A stretch of 64,000 bases of DNA from Pedobacter caeni (GTDB taxonomy: Bacteria > Bacteroidota > Bacteroidia > Sphingobacteriales > Sphingobacteriaceae), in NCBI RefSeq assembly GCF_900129215.1, contig NZ_FQUQ01000001.1, positions 496,001 to 560,000 of the forward strand. Direction: 5' to 3'. Below the pieces are notes generated by a model. The model was given only the letters and a program-made list of their open reading frames with translations, was not told where the DNA came from and searched no databases. This document shows, piece after piece, positions 1 to 9,188 of this stretch. A program made the position numbers and the translations under genes. Numbering within the stretch: position 1 is the stretch's first letter; each line of letters opens with the position of its first letter.

Positions 1-1463
1 CAGATGATCTCTGCATCAGGTAAAGCTTCTCCAGGAGCGTTGGTCACTTTTTGCAGGTGGCTGATCCTCCTTTCGGAATTGGTCATTGTTCCTTCCTTTT
101 CTGTCCATGCCGCGGCGGGCAAAATCACATCAGCATAGGCCAGGGTTTCGGCCTTGTCTGTGATCTCCTGAACCACTACAAACTTTGCTTTTTTTAAGGC
201 CTGCTCTGCAAATCTTGCATTAGGTAAGCTTGTTAATGGATTGGTACACAGTATCCATATGGCTTTTAACCTTCCGTCATTTAACGCTTCGAACATTTCG
301 GTTGCCGTAAAGCCCGGTTGATCTGAAATGCTTGTCCCTCCCCAGAATTTTTGTACTTCTAGGCGGTGTGCCTCATTGTTCAGGTCCCTGTGTGCAGGCA
401 ACAGGTTGGCCAGGCCGCCAACTTCCCTTCCGCCCATAGCATTGGGTTGTCCGGTTAAGGAAAAAGGACCTGAGCCTGGTTTACCGATATGTCCGGTGAT
501 CAGGTTCAGGTTAATCAGGCTCAGGTTCTTATTCACCCCTATAGAACTTTGGTTCAGGCCCATTGTCCATAAGGTTAAAAATCCTTTGGCATCGGCGATA
601 TAGCTTGCTGCAAGCGCTATTTCCGACACCTTAAGGCCACAGATCAATGCAGCCTCATTTAATGTTTTTTCAAATACTTTTTTCCGGTAATCCTCAAAGC
701 CTGTGCTGTGTTGGTTAATGAAATCAAGATCTATGTTTCCCTTTTCGATCAAGAGCCTTCCTATGGCATAATTCAGGGTAACATCTGTACCAGGATGGAG
801 TTGAAGGTGGAGGTCTGCCAGTCCGCAGGAATCCGTGGCCCTTGGATCGGCAATAATTAGTTTAACTCCTGGATTTGCTGCTTTATGTGCTTCGATCCGA
901 CGCCAGAGAATAGGATGGCACCATGCCGGATTGGCTCCGGTGATAAAAAGGCAGTCTGCCAGCTCAATGTCCTCATAACAAACAGGTACACTATCTTCAC
1001 CTAAAGCCATTTTATAGGCAGTAACAGCACTACTCATGCATAACCGGGAATTGGTATCTATATTATTGCTGCCGATAAAACCTTTGATCAGTTTGTTAAT
1101 GACATAATATTCCTCTGTAAGGCACTGGCCGGAAGCATAGAAGGCGACAGAATCGGGCCCGTATTTATCGATAAAAGTTCTGAATACGGCTGCGGTTCGG
1201 TTCAGTGCATCATCCCAGCTTACTCTTTGCAAGGGGATGCTTTTGCCATACCGCATTTGCGGATACAGTAAACGGTCGCTTTTGTCGTTTACTGTATACT
1301 GAAGGTTAAGCCCTTTACTGCAAAGCATTCCACGGTTTACAGGATGGTCAATATCACCTTCAACAGCAATGTTATCATTTTTATCCAACGTTACTTTTAC
1401 ACCACAGCCGACCCCGCAATAGCAACAGGTACTGGTAAATACTTTATTTGTGTACGCTGACAT
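1..1463 (-). CDS. nasA: Assimilatory nitrate reductase catalytic subunit (3' end outside window)
   Basis: Molybdopterin oxidoreductase that reduces nitrate to nitrite. The reading frame is open from the ATG at 1461-1463 to the left edge, giving about 487 residues of a protein that is usually 700 aa or longer, so the C-terminus lies outside. The N-terminus has the [4Fe-4S] motif C13-x2-C16-x3-C20 followed by a fourth Cys in GMLCSKG. Further on is NSRLCMSSAV, whose Cys is the usual molybdenum ligand in Nas/Nap nitrate reductases. There is no Tat or Sec leader, so it is cytoplasmic and assimilatory. It begins 14 bp after the transporter gene and is the last visible gene of the nirBD-Moco-transporter operon. 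The symbol follows Klebsiella usage; the Bacillus equivalent is nasC. Confidence 0.93.
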   Translation of the reverse strand, partial: MSAYTNKVFTSTCCYCGVGCGVKVTLDKNDNIAVEGDIDHPVNRGMLCSKGLNLQYTVNDKSDRLLYPQMRYGKSIPLQRVSWDDALNRTAAVFRTFIDKYGPDSVAFYASGQCLTEEYYVINKLIKGFIGSNNIDTNSRLCMSSAVTAYKMALGEDSVPVCYEDIELADCLFITGANPAWCHPILWRRIEAHKAANPGVKLIIADPRATDSCGLADLHLQLHPGTDVTLNYAIGRLLIEKGNIDLDFINQHSTGFEDYRKKVFEKTLNEAALICGLKVSEIALAASYIADAKGFLTLWTMGLNQSSIGVNKNLSLINLNLITGHIGKPGSGPFSLTGQPNAMGGREVGGLANLLPAHRDLNNEAHRLEVQKFWGGTSISDQPGFTATEMFEALNDGRLKAIWILCTNPLTSLPNARFAEQALKKAKFVVVQEITDKAETLAYADVILPAAAWTEKEGTMTNSERRISHLQKVTNAPGEALPDAEII

Positions 1464-1477
1464 AAGTTGCGGTTATA

Positions 1478-2788
1478 TTAAGCTTGTAACAGCTCGGGTT
1501 TTATATTTTCAGTTTTTACTGCACCTTTAACCTTGAATTTTGTGATAAAGACGATCAGTCCGATGATGGCTACACCAATTCCGATGTAATGAAAGGCGTC
1601 TGCATAGCTGAGGTGTTCAGATTTAAACAGGAAACCAACCAGCATTGCGCCTATGTTTCCGCCGGCTCCTACGATGCCACTTACCGTTCCAATGGAATCT
1701 TTATTGACAAAAGGCACAATTCCGTAAGTTCCTCCATTGGCCATTTTAAGAAACAGGGCAAAGAACAACATCGCTGCGATAGCCATACCTAAGGTTTGTG
1801 ATTGTGCAAAAAGACTGATTCCTATCCCTTCAAGTAGTAGTAGCCCGCCAAGTAATAGTCCTTTTCCACGTAAGCCGTATGACTTCCCTACTTTATCACT
1901 CACATAACCACCCAATGCTCTTGCAAATATGTTCATGCCACCAAATATGCTGGCCATAGCACCGGCCATGATCATGGATGCGCCAAACTGATCTGTAAAG
2001 AAGGTTGCTGCTACATTATCCACCGTAATCTCAATTCCAAAACAGGCGGCATAGGCGAGAGCAAGTACCCAGGTCCGGTAATCCTTTAGTGCAGTAACAA
2101 AGGACCCTTTCTTTGCGGTTTTAACAGCACTCCGTTCCAGCTCTCTGAAGTTTCCTTCAGGTGTATCTTTAGTGTAGTTGTAGTATATGAAGGCCATTAT
2201 AATCAGTATGATACCTGGAATCACCATGGCCATTCGCCAGGAATCGGCCTGGCTTACAAAGCCCAGGCTGGTAAAGCCTGCAGCCAGGAGCGGCATGATT
2301 AAATTGGTGACGCCTCCACCCAGATTTCCCCATCCTCCGGTTACTGCATTTGCAGTCCCCACCACATTTGGGGCAAACATCATTGAGGTGTGGAATTGGG
2401 TGATGACAAATGAAGCACCGATAATTCCAATGATAAAACGGAATAATAAAAAACTCTCATAACTGTTGCTCAGTCCAATACACATGACCGGAACGGAACC
2501 GACAGCTAACAAAATGGTGTAAGAGAGACGCGGACCTAAGGTGTCACAGAGTTTTCCTATAATCAAACGGGCAATAATTGTAGCAGAAACAGAGGCAATA
2601 ATAATGTTTCCTATTTGATCCTTGCTTAAATGTAATTGTTCGCGGATCAATGGCATTAATGGGGCAACCCCAAACCAACCAAAGAAGCAGAAAAAGAAGG
2701 TTACCCAGGTGATGTGAAAGGTTCGCATCTGAATACCCCTGGCTGAAAAAATGTTGAGTTTACTTAGTGGTTTTAAGTTGGTGGTCAT
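1478..2788 (-). CDS. narK: Nitrate/nitrite transporter, MFS (NarK/NasA type)
   Basis: A 436-aa major facilitator protein with about 12 hydrophobic helices. It carries the glycine-rich nitrate signature GGWGNLGGGVTNLIMPLL in helix 5, typical of the nitrate/nitrite porter family, and a second glycine-rich stretch (GIVGAGGNIGAMLVG) in the C-terminal half, the position of the second signature. It imports nitrate and may export nitrite across the inner membrane. It sits between moeA and the nitrate reductase on the same strand with short gaps, so transport, cofactor synthesis and reduction are probably co-transcribed. The start could be the first Met or the downstream Met in GIQMRTFH; the first is used. 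Confidence 0.93.
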   Translation of the reverse strand: MTTNLKPLSKLNIFSARGIQMRTFHITWVTFFFCFFGWFGVAPLMPLIREQLHLSKDQIGNIIIASVSATIIARLIIGKLCDTLGPRLSYTILLAVGSVPVMCIGLSNSYESFLLFRFIIGIIGASFVITQFHTSMMFAPNVVGTANAVTGGWGNLGGGVTNLIMPLLAAGFTSLGFVSQADSWRMAMVIPGIILIIMAFIYYNYTKDTPEGNFRELERSAVKTAKKGSFVTALKDYRTWVLALAYAACFGIEITVDNVAATFFTDQFGASMIMAGAMASIFGGMNIFARALGGYVSDKVGKSYGLRGKGLLLGGLLLLEGIGISLFAQSQTLGMAIAAMLFFALFLKMANGGTYGIVPFVNKDSIGTVSGIVGAGGNIGAMLVGFLFKSEHLSYADAFHYIGIGVAIIGLIVFITKFKVKGAVKTENIKPELLQA

Positions 2789-2836
2789 GGTCTGTTTAGG
2801 TTTAGGTTCTGGAATCGATGGTCTGTGGGCTGTTTT

Positions 2837-4048
2837 TTATAGTGCTGAGTTAAAATGATGATGAAATGGATAGTAGGTGATGAGGGCTTCTTTGTTGAGT
2901 TGCATTAAAGCTGCAGGCTGCATAGCTAGGCCCTGAGCATGGACACCTGCGGTTACATCTCCGGAGCCGTTGAAAGGAATCAGGTTTAACCCACCGGAAT
3001 TGCTGGTCCTGACCGGAAAAAACTCAGTTAATCCATGTTTCTTGGTTCTGACTTCTAAAAATGGTCGCATTTGTGAGGGGCGGGTCTGGTATCCAAAGCA
3101 GCGGTAGAGGTAATGCTCTACAAAAATGGTAAATGTGCTGAGGCAGGAAAGCGGATTTCCTGGTAGGGCAAAAACAATGGTTCCGGATTGCCCTTTTCCT
3201 ATCAGAACTGGCTTCCCGGGACGGATGTTAACCTTATGGAATAAGGTTCTAACGCCCAGTTCCTGTAAGACTGCTGGCACGTGGTCGGCATCTCCGGCAG
3301 AAACGGCTCCGTTAATGACTACCAGGTCCGCTTCCAGTGCTTCTTTTAAAATATTTGTTAATTGCTTTTTGTGGTCCTTTACGTGTTCACATAGAATAGG
3401 TTTAATTTTCCATTGATGCAGCAGTGATCTCAAAAGATACTGGTTGCTGTTGCGGATCTGAAAAGGGTTGAGGCTCGCAGCAGGATCAATCACTTCATCA
3501 CCCGTGGTGATCAGTGCGACTTTGGGTAGTCTGTACACTTGTAAAGTCGTTTTACCTACTGTTGCCAGCAGGGCAATAACCTGTGGTGTGCATTTTGAAG
3601 GCGCCGAAAGCAGTAAAGTTCCTGCTTTGCAATCTTCCCCTTTTCTGGCAATGTTCTGATAGGGCTTGAGGGCCTCAGAATGTAAGGTTACCCGGCCTTC
3701 AGATTCCTCTCCATCTTCTTTTCTGATGATGATGTTTGCCATTTCAGGAGTCGCAGCACCTGTCATGATTTTATAGCAGTAACCGGAGTTCAATGGGTAT
3801 TTGGCTGGTTGGCCGGTAAATATGGTTTCTGTGATCTGGTATTTTCTGAGCCCTTTGTCCCAGTCGGCCTGCATGAACGCGAAGCCATCCATTGCCGCTC
3901 TGTTGAATGGCGGATAATCGCGGTCTGCGCAGATGTTTTCTGCGAGTATCCTGTTGTCTGCTTCGTCCAGATGGATCGTTTCTTTTTCAAAAGGAACCGA
4001 AATACCGGAGAGGATGGCGATTGCTTCGTCAAAATCGATGATGCTCAA
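2837..4048 (-). CDS. moeA: Molybdopterin molybdenumtransferase MoeA
   Basis: A 403-aa protein that inserts molybdate into adenylylated molybdopterin in the last step of Moco synthesis. Visible family hallmarks are the N-terminal NRAAMDGFAF segment, ITTGDEV and INGAVSAGDADHVPAVL in the MPT-binding domain, and the FALPGNPLSCLSTF motif. The length is normal for MoeA. Its start overlaps the end of the upstream moaC-moaB fusion by 4 bp (ATGA type), indicating translational coupling. It supplies cofactor to the nitrate reductase encoded downstream. Confidence 0.94.
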   Translation of the reverse strand: MSIIDFDEAIAILSGISVPFEKETIHLDEADNRILAENICADRDYPPFNRAAMDGFAFMQADWDKGLRKYQITETIFTGQPAKYPLNSGYCYKIMTGAATPEMANIIIRKEDGEESEGRVTLHSEALKPYQNIARKGEDCKAGTLLLSAPSKCTPQVIALLATVGKTTLQVYRLPKVALITTGDEVIDPAASLNPFQIRNSNQYLLRSLLHQWKIKPILCEHVKDHKKQLTNILKEALEADLVVINGAVSAGDADHVPAVLQELGVRTLFHKVNIRPGKPVLIGKGQSGTIVFALPGNPLSCLSTFTIFVEHYLYRCFGYQTRPSQMRPFLEVRTKKHGLTEFFPVRTSNSGGLNLIPFNGSGDVTAGVHAQGLAMQPAALMQLNKEALITYYPFHHHFNSAL

Positions 4049-4959
4049 TGTCCGCCTCCCTTCATCATTTTACGGGCATGGAATATTCCCGGTAATACGG
4101 CTTCCAGGGACTCACGCGCCCCATCTGTGCTTCCGGGTAGTGTGAGGATCAGGGTATGTGAAATTGATCCGGCCACCGCGCGGCTCATCATGGCCATGGG
4201 GGTGCGCATTTGTCCGAAATTCCGCATCGCTTCCGTAATTCCATCTGCATCGCGTTCCAGGAGTTCAGTTACTGCAGAAACAGTATGGTCGCGTGGGCCG
4301 AGGCCTGTGCCTCCGGTAGTAAAGATGAAATGTACGTCTTCTGCTACCCATTTAAGCAATTGTTGTTGGATCAGCTTTTTATCGTCTGGAAGAACTTCAT
4401 AAGCTTTTACGTTAGCATTGACCTGTTCGAGCATTTTTCTGATCATTATTCCGCTTTTATCTTCTCTTTTTCCTGCTGCTGTGGAGTCGGAGCACACCAG
4501 AATGGCGCAGACAGGAGGGCTGGAGAAATATTTCTTCCGGTCGCTTTTACCGCCTGTTTTGTGCAATAGTTTAATGCCGCCGATTTCCAGAGTAGTGTCA
4601 ACAGGTTTCAGCATATCGTAAATTTCCAGAGCTGCAATGGAAACTGCAGTCAGCATTTCCATTTCGATACCTGTTCGGCCTATAGATTTTGCCTCTCCGT
4701 TTATGGTGATACATGGCCTCGGGTTGTCGGTCATCTGGAAGCTGATGTCCATTCCGTCTATCGTTACCGGGTGACAATGGGGCAGGAGCTGAGGAGTGAG
4801 TTTGGCGCCTAAAAACCCGGCAGCTCTGGCTACATCAAAGAGATTCCCTTTAGGAAGCTGGTTCTTCCTGATAAGGCCCAGCGTTTCATCTGTGCAATAG
4901 ACCACTGCAACGGCTTTTGCTGTTCTTAATGTGATTTGTTTGCTGGTGATATCGCGCAT
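4045..4959 (-). CDS. moaCB: Bifunctional MoaC-MoaB molybdenum cofactor protein
   Basis: A 304-aa fusion. Residues 1 to about 145 are MoaC (cyclic pyranopterin monophosphate synthase): LLPHCHPVTIDG and the acidic GIEMEMLTAVS segment mark the active site. Residues about 150-304 are MoaB/MogA (molybdopterin adenylyltransferase): the TTGGTGLGPRD motif and LPGSTDGARESLEAVLP are diagnostic. One polypeptide therefore covers an early and a late step of Moco synthesis. MoaA, MoaD and MoaE are not in the window and must lie elsewhere. The gene starts 3 bp after the MoeB-like gene and overlaps moeA. Confidence 0.93.
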   Translation of the reverse strand: MRDITSKQITLRTAKAVAVVYCTDETLGLIRKNQLPKGNLFDVARAAGFLGAKLTPQLLPHCHPVTIDGMDISFQMTDNPRPCITINGEAKSIGRTGIEMEMLTAVSIAALEIYDMLKPVDTTLEIGGIKLLHKTGGKSDRKKYFSSPPVCAILVCSDSTAAGKREDKSGIMIRKMLEQVNANVKAYEVLPDDKKLIQQQLLKWVAEDVHFIFTTGGTGLGPRDHTVSAVTELLERDADGITEAMRNFGQMRTPMAMMSRAVAGSISHTLILTLPGSTDGARESLEAVLPGIFHARKMMKGGGH

Positions 4960-4962
4960 AGC

Positions 4963-6015
4963 TCAGGTGTGTTTGAATTGGGAATTGAGGTTGGTGATTC
5001 CTTTTTTTAAACTAAAAGCATTTTTATAGCCCTTAGCTCTTAGTTTTTTTGCAGCCTGCAGGCTCCTTAATCCCGTCTGACAATAGAAATAGAAATGCTG
5101 ATTGGCATCGAATGCGGTCAAGTCAAACTGTTCCAGCTCTTGTAATGGAATGTGTTTGCCGCCGATATGCTGTGCTTTTCTTTCGGCATTTGTTCTCACA
5201 TCGATGAGCATTATTCCTGAGCTTTGTCTGCTGAAATCTTCTGCTGTCAGTTCTATGGCCTTGGTGATTTCGGAAAACCTGGAATAGCTTTTGGCTTTTG
5301 AAAACGGATCAGCGGTATAGTGGGTGAGTGTGGTGTTAAGGCTTAGTGCTTCAAAGCTGAGTAGTTTTCCCCTTAGTACTTCTTCGTGTTCTAAAGCGAT
5401 TTTGATGACTTCATTAGCCATCATTGTTCCAATGATATTGGTGCTGATCATATAAGCGCCGCTTTCCGCACAGGAGAGCAGGTCTTCGTCGGCCTCCGGC
5501 TCCTTAAAAAGGCAGCGAAGCGTAGGGGAGTTTTGATAGTTGAATACGGTTAAATGTCCTTCGGTCTGGAAAATCGCTCCATATACAAGGGGCTTACCTT
5601 TTACAATGCAGGCATCGTTAATCAGGTATCTGGCCTGGAAATTATCAGTTGCATCCACCACGATGTCATAGGGTTCAATCAGTGGCAGGATATTTTCTTC
5701 GGTTACAAAGAAACAATGCTCCTGATAAAAAATTAAGGGATTTCGGGATCTGAGCGCAGTGATGGCGATTGTCGTCTTATGTTTTCCGGTATGTGCGTAA
5801 TTGAAGAGTGTTTGTCTTGAAATGTTTGAGCTACTGATTAAATCTCCATCTGCCAGACCAATATTTCCTATCCCTGATGACGCGAGAGCAGTAAGGCATG
5901 GGCAGCCCAGTCCTCCTGTTCCGATCACAAGCACGCTGACTTTGTTTAGTGCTTGTTGTCCCTTAAGAGCAATGAAATCAAGCTTTAAATGGCTTTTATA
6001 GTAGTTGTTGTTCAT
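4963..6015 (-). CDS. moeB: HesA/MoeB/ThiF family adenylyltransferase with C-terminal rhodanese domain
   Basis: A 350-aa E1-like enzyme. Residues about 10-240 hold the Rossmann ATP-binding loop (VLVIGTGGLGCPCL), the SNISRQ segment and the VVDATDNFQARYLIND motif of the MoeB/ThiF family. Residues about 255-345 form a rhodanese domain whose active loop FYCQTGLRS supplies a Cys. By family it adenylates the C-terminal Gly-Gly of a MoaD- or ThiS-like carrier, and the rhodanese Cys could deliver sulfur. I chose the ATG at 6013-6015; an upstream ATG at 6102 would overlap nirD by 67 bp and adds a poorly conserved extension. Position between nirD and moaCB favours a Moco role over thiamine. Confidence 0.88.
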   Translation of the reverse strand: MNNNYYKSHLKLDFIALKGQQALNKVSVLVIGTGGLGCPCLTALASSGIGNIGLADGDLISSSNISRQTLFNYAHTGKHKTTIAITALRSRNPLIFYQEHCFFVTEENILPLIEPYDIVVDATDNFQARYLINDACIVKGKPLVYGAIFQTEGHLTVFNYQNSPTLRCLFKEPEADEDLLSCAESGAYMISTNIIGTMMANEVIKIALEHEEVLRGKLLSFEALSLNTTLTHYTADPFSKAKSYSRFSEITKAIELTAEDFSRQSSGIMLIDVRTNAERKAQHIGGKHIPLQELEQFDLTAFDANQHFYFYCQTGLRSLQAAKKLRAKGYKNAFSLKKGITNLNSQFKHT

Positions 6016-6035
6016 ACTCAGGCAGATGTTTATGC

Positions 6036-6380
6036 TTAATTCTTCAATCCAATATATACCAGTCCGTCTTCTACTTTTACCGGATAGGTTTGTATGGCGC
6101 ATTCATCACCGCTCAGGCATTCTCCTGTTGACAGAGAGAATGTCTTTTTGTGGAATGGGCAGGCGATTTTAGGATCTTCTCCGGCAGATCCAATCATGCC
6201 GCGACTGAGTGCCATTTGCCTGCGGTGGGGACAAAGATTTTGTGTTGCATACCACTCATTGCGACGTGTAAAATAGAATAGTGCGATTTGATCATCACCA
6301 CACTTGACACATACGCCGCCATTTTCTACTGCGTCTTCCACACGGCAGGCTGCAAACCAGTTTGTTGTTGTTTCTATCAT
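6036..6380 (-). CDS. nirD: Nitrite reductase small subunit, Rieske type
   Basis: A 114-aa NirD-like subunit of the NADH-dependent assimilatory nitrite reductase. It is a single Rieske-fold domain and keeps both ligand pairs, CPH at about residues 47-49 and CPFH at about 74-77, so it can be expected to bind a [2Fe-2S] cluster. E. coli NirD, as I recall it, lacks these ligands. It lies 17 bp downstream of nirB and 20 bp upstream of the MoeB-like gene. Confidence 0.93.
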   Translation of the reverse strand: MIETTTNWFAACRVEDAVENGGVCVKCGDDQIALFYFTRRNEWYATQNLCPHRRQMALSRGMIGSAGEDPKIACPFHKKTFSLSTGECLSGDECAIQTYPVKVEDGLVYIGLKN

Positions 6381-6397
6381 GATTTCTATTTTTTAGA

Positions 6398-8911
6398 TTA
6401 AGCCAGTGTCCAGTCTGTAGCTTTTTTCTGACCCCGCATTTCATCAAATTTTACCGTTGGATCTTTTTCTTCGGGAGCGTTTACGAAATGATTAAAACGT
6501 TTTCTGATCTCCGGATCTTCGATGGCTGTTTTCCATTCGCACTGATAGCTATCTACCAGCGCCTGCATTTCCAGTTCCCATTGTGCTGCCATACCCAAAC
6601 TATCATTGATCACCACATTTCGCAGGTATTCTATGCCACCTTCCATTTTATTCAGCCAGGGGGCAGTCCGTGTTAAAGGATCCGCAGTCCGGATATAGAA
6701 CATTAAAAAGCGGTCTATGTATTTGATACAGGTATCGCTGTCTGTATCGGCCACCAGTAAGAGCGCATGTTGAGGTTTACTTCCCCCATTGCCACATACA
6801 TAAAGGTTCCAGCCTTTTTCTGTCGCTATGATTCCGAAATCCTTGCTTTGTGCTTCTGCACATTCCCGGATGCAACCGCTAACCGCTGATTTGAGTTTGT
6901 GGGGTGCGCGCAGGCCTCTGTAGCGTTCTTCTATTCTGATCGCATAGCTTACGCTGTCATGTAATCCAAACCTGCACCAGGTGCTACCCACGCAGCTTTT
7001 TACGGTGCGTAAGGCTTTTCCATAGGCATGTCCGCTTTCGAAGCCTGCAGCAATCAGTTCTTCCCAGATCAAAGGGAGGTCGCTCAAGTGTGCTCCAAAC
7101 ATGTCGATGCGCTGTCCGCCTGTTATTTTAGTGTACAGGCTGTATTTTTCAGCCACCTGACCAATGACGACCAGTTTTTCAGGAGTGATTTCTCCTCCCG
7201 GGATGCGGGGCACGACAGAGTAAGTGCCACCTTTTTGTATGTTGGCTAAAAAGCGATCGTTACTGTCCTGGGCGGTATCATTGCCTTTTTTGAGGATCAT
7301 GTCGTTCCACAAACTCGCCAAAAGCGATGATACCAATGGCTTGCATACTTCGCAGCCATCTCCTTTGCCCAGGTTATCCAGTACCTGCTCGTAACTTTTT
7401 AGATGGTGTATTTTGATCAGATCATATAGTTCTTGCCTGCTTAAGTGAAAATGCTCACAGATTACGTTCCTCAGGTATTTGCCGTTTTGTTTCATGGTAT
7501 GAACCATCAGGTCTTTTACCATGGGCAGGCAGCCTCCACAACCGGTTCCCGCTTTAGTGCATTTCTTTATGGCATCTAACGATTCGCAATTGTTTTCGCT
7601 TACGGCATCGCATATTGATCCTTTGCTGATACCTTCACAGCTGCAGATCAGGGCTTCATCAGGGAGTCCGGCAAGCCCTGCATTCTCGTTTTGTTTGCCA
7701 CCTCCTCTGGAGCCAAGGATGAGGTCTTCGGGGTGGTCTGGAAGTAAAATCTTATTGTTTACCGTCTGGAGGAGCATATTGTAGGCCTCAGCTTCTCCGA
7801 TTAATATTCCACCCAGCAGATATTTCCCATCATTGCTAATGTTAATGCGCTTATAAATGCCTTTATGGCTGTCTTCAAAAAGTATGGTTCTGGCATCCGG
7901 TTCTGTGGTAAAAGGATCGCCAAAGCTGGCTACGTCGACACCGATGAGTTTCAGCTTGGTGCTCATGTCAAAACCTTTGAATGTTTTATGGTCATCGCAA
8001 AGTTTTGCGGCGGCAACTTCCGCCATTTCATAACCCGGGGCAATCAATCCATAGATGTTATGGTCAAACAGGGCGCATTCGCCAATAGCAAAAATGGCAG
8101 GATCACTGGTTTGCATAAACTCATTTACAATAATACCCCCTCTTGTACCTACTTCGATGCCTGATAGCTTGGCCAGCTCATCTCTTGGTCTGATTCCCGC
8201 AGAGATCACGAGCATGTCTGTTTTTAATTCTGTATCGTCATTAAATTTTAAAGCGCTGATCCTGTCGGTTCCTTCTATACTGCTTGTTCCCTTATTGGTA
8301 TAGATGTTCAGGCCTAAAGCGCTAAGTTTATTTTGCAGCATTCCACTTCCTGCGCTATCGATTTGCCTTGGCATTAAGCGTGGTGCAAATTCTATAACAT
8401 TTGTCTCTTCGAGGTTTAAATCGATCAGGGCTTTTGCTGCCTCAAGTCCCAGTAGACCACCACCCAGTACGGTGGCTGCTTTTGCATGTACAGCATAGTT
8501 TTTAATCAGATCCAGATCATCAATGGTGCGATACACAAAAACACCCTCCTTGTCAATGCCGGGTATGTCGGGGACAAAAGGAGCAGAGCCTGTCGCAATA
8601 ATCAGGTAGTCATACTCCTGGGTAATCCCCTTTGAGGAATGGACCGTTTTAGTGCTCCTGTCTACTTCTTTTACCGGATCATTTAAATAAAGTGTTATTT
8701 CCTGTTCGGAGTACCAGTCTTTTGAAGATAAGGAAAGGTCATCTGCCGATTTGCCGTTGAAATATTCGCTTAGATGAACCCTGTCATAGGCTATTCTCGG
8801 CTCTTCCCCAAAAATTATAAGGCTAAAATCATTTGATTTGGTCTTTATTTTCTCGCAAAATTTATATCCAACCATTCCGTTTCCAATTATAACTACTTTT
8901 TTGTGTTTCAT
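6398..8911 (-). CDS. nirB: NADH-dependent nitrite reductase large subunit
   Basis: An 837-aa siroheme enzyme that reduces nitrite to ammonium. Domain order: N-terminal FAD/NAD(P)H pyridine nucleotide-disulfide oxidoreductase (IGNGMVGYKFCEKI, later VLGGGLLGLEAA), two BFD-like segments with Cys pairs (CSCEG...CGGC around 420-465 and CEVCKPL near 520), a ferredoxin-like half domain, and the siroheme/[4Fe-4S] domain with CVGSTWC (Cx5C, near 641) and CIREC (Cx3C, near 681). It is the first gene of the minus-strand operon. Its siroheme requires SUMT, which is encoded divergently next door. Confidence 0.96.
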   Translation of the reverse strand: MKHKKVVIIGNGMVGYKFCEKIKTKSNDFSLIIFGEEPRIAYDRVHLSEYFNGKSADDLSLSSKDWYSEQEITLYLNDPVKEVDRSTKTVHSSKGITQEYDYLIIATGSAPFVPDIPGIDKEGVFVYRTIDDLDLIKNYAVHAKAATVLGGGLLGLEAAKALIDLNLEETNVIEFAPRLMPRQIDSAGSGMLQNKLSALGLNIYTNKGTSSIEGTDRISALKFNDDTELKTDMLVISAGIRPRDELAKLSGIEVGTRGGIIVNEFMQTSDPAIFAIGECALFDHNIYGLIAPGYEMAEVAAAKLCDDHKTFKGFDMSTKLKLIGVDVASFGDPFTTEPDARTILFEDSHKGIYKRINISNDGKYLLGGILIGEAEAYNMLLQTVNNKILLPDHPEDLILGSRGGGKQNENAGLAGLPDEALICSCEGISKGSICDAVSENNCESLDAIKKCTKAGTGCGGCLPMVKDLMVHTMKQNGKYLRNVICEHFHLSRQELYDLIKIHHLKSYEQVLDNLGKGDGCEVCKPLVSSLLASLWNDMILKKGNDTAQDSNDRFLANIQKGGTYSVVPRIPGGEITPEKLVVIGQVAEKYSLYTKITGGQRIDMFGAHLSDLPLIWEELIAAGFESGHAYGKALRTVKSCVGSTWCRFGLHDSVSYAIRIEERYRGLRAPHKLKSAVSGCIRECAEAQSKDFGIIATEKGWNLYVCGNGGSKPQHALLLVADTDSDTCIKYIDRFLMFYIRTADPLTRTAPWLNKMEGGIEYLRNVVINDSLGMAAQWELEMQALVDSYQCEWKTAIEDPEIRKRFNHFVNAPEEKDPTVKFDEMRGQKKATDWTLA

Positions 8912-9109
8912 GCCAGTTATTTTTTATTGTTTTATGGTTATTTTGATTTTTAGTAAATTATTTTTGGTTTTTTGTCTCTATTTGTTTGTTATAATTCTTT
9001 TAGTTGAATTTTAATTTGACATTTTGTCTAATTATTTTGTTTCTATTTTTGTTTTATATGATTTATGTGTTGTAAATATATGTTTTTGAAGTATTAAAAT
9101 CAAAATATT

Positions 9110-9123
9110 ATGATATTTATCAT
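9110..9123. promoter_or_regulatory. Crp/FNR-type palindrome between nirB and cobA
   Basis: Perfect 14-bp inverted repeat ATGATATTTATCAT. Its core TGAT-N4-ATCA equals the central part of the FNR/Crp-family consensus TTGAT-N4-ATCAA, with only the outermost base of each arm differing. It is centred about 72 bp before cobA and 205 bp before nirB in the AT-rich 277-bp divergent region (8912-9188). The rest of that spacer shows no gene or clear terminator. Confidence 0.5.
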
Positions 9124-9132
9124 TAAATAGTC

Positions 9133-9140
9133 TATTTTTG
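9133..9140 (+). promoter_or_regulatory. Possible Bacteroidota -7 box for cobA
   Basis: TATTTTTG fits the Bacteroidota sigma-A -7 consensus TAnnTTTG and lies 49 bp before the cobA ATG, just downstream of the FNR-like palindrome. No good -33 TTG is seen at the usual spacing, which would fit an activator-dependent promoter. This is weak evidence in AT-rich DNA. Confidence 0.3.
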
Positions 9141-9188
9141 AATATAATATTGGTGTATTTCTGTTTTTGTATCTAAAAATTAGCGATT

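Noticed and set aside
3809-4402. 197-codon plus-strand frame across moeA/moaCB
   Set aside because: Antisense to two certain Moco genes and shows no recognisable motif.
6016-6102. Longer N-terminus for the MoeB-like protein
   Set aside because: It would overlap nirD by 67 bp, and the added residues do not resemble the family.
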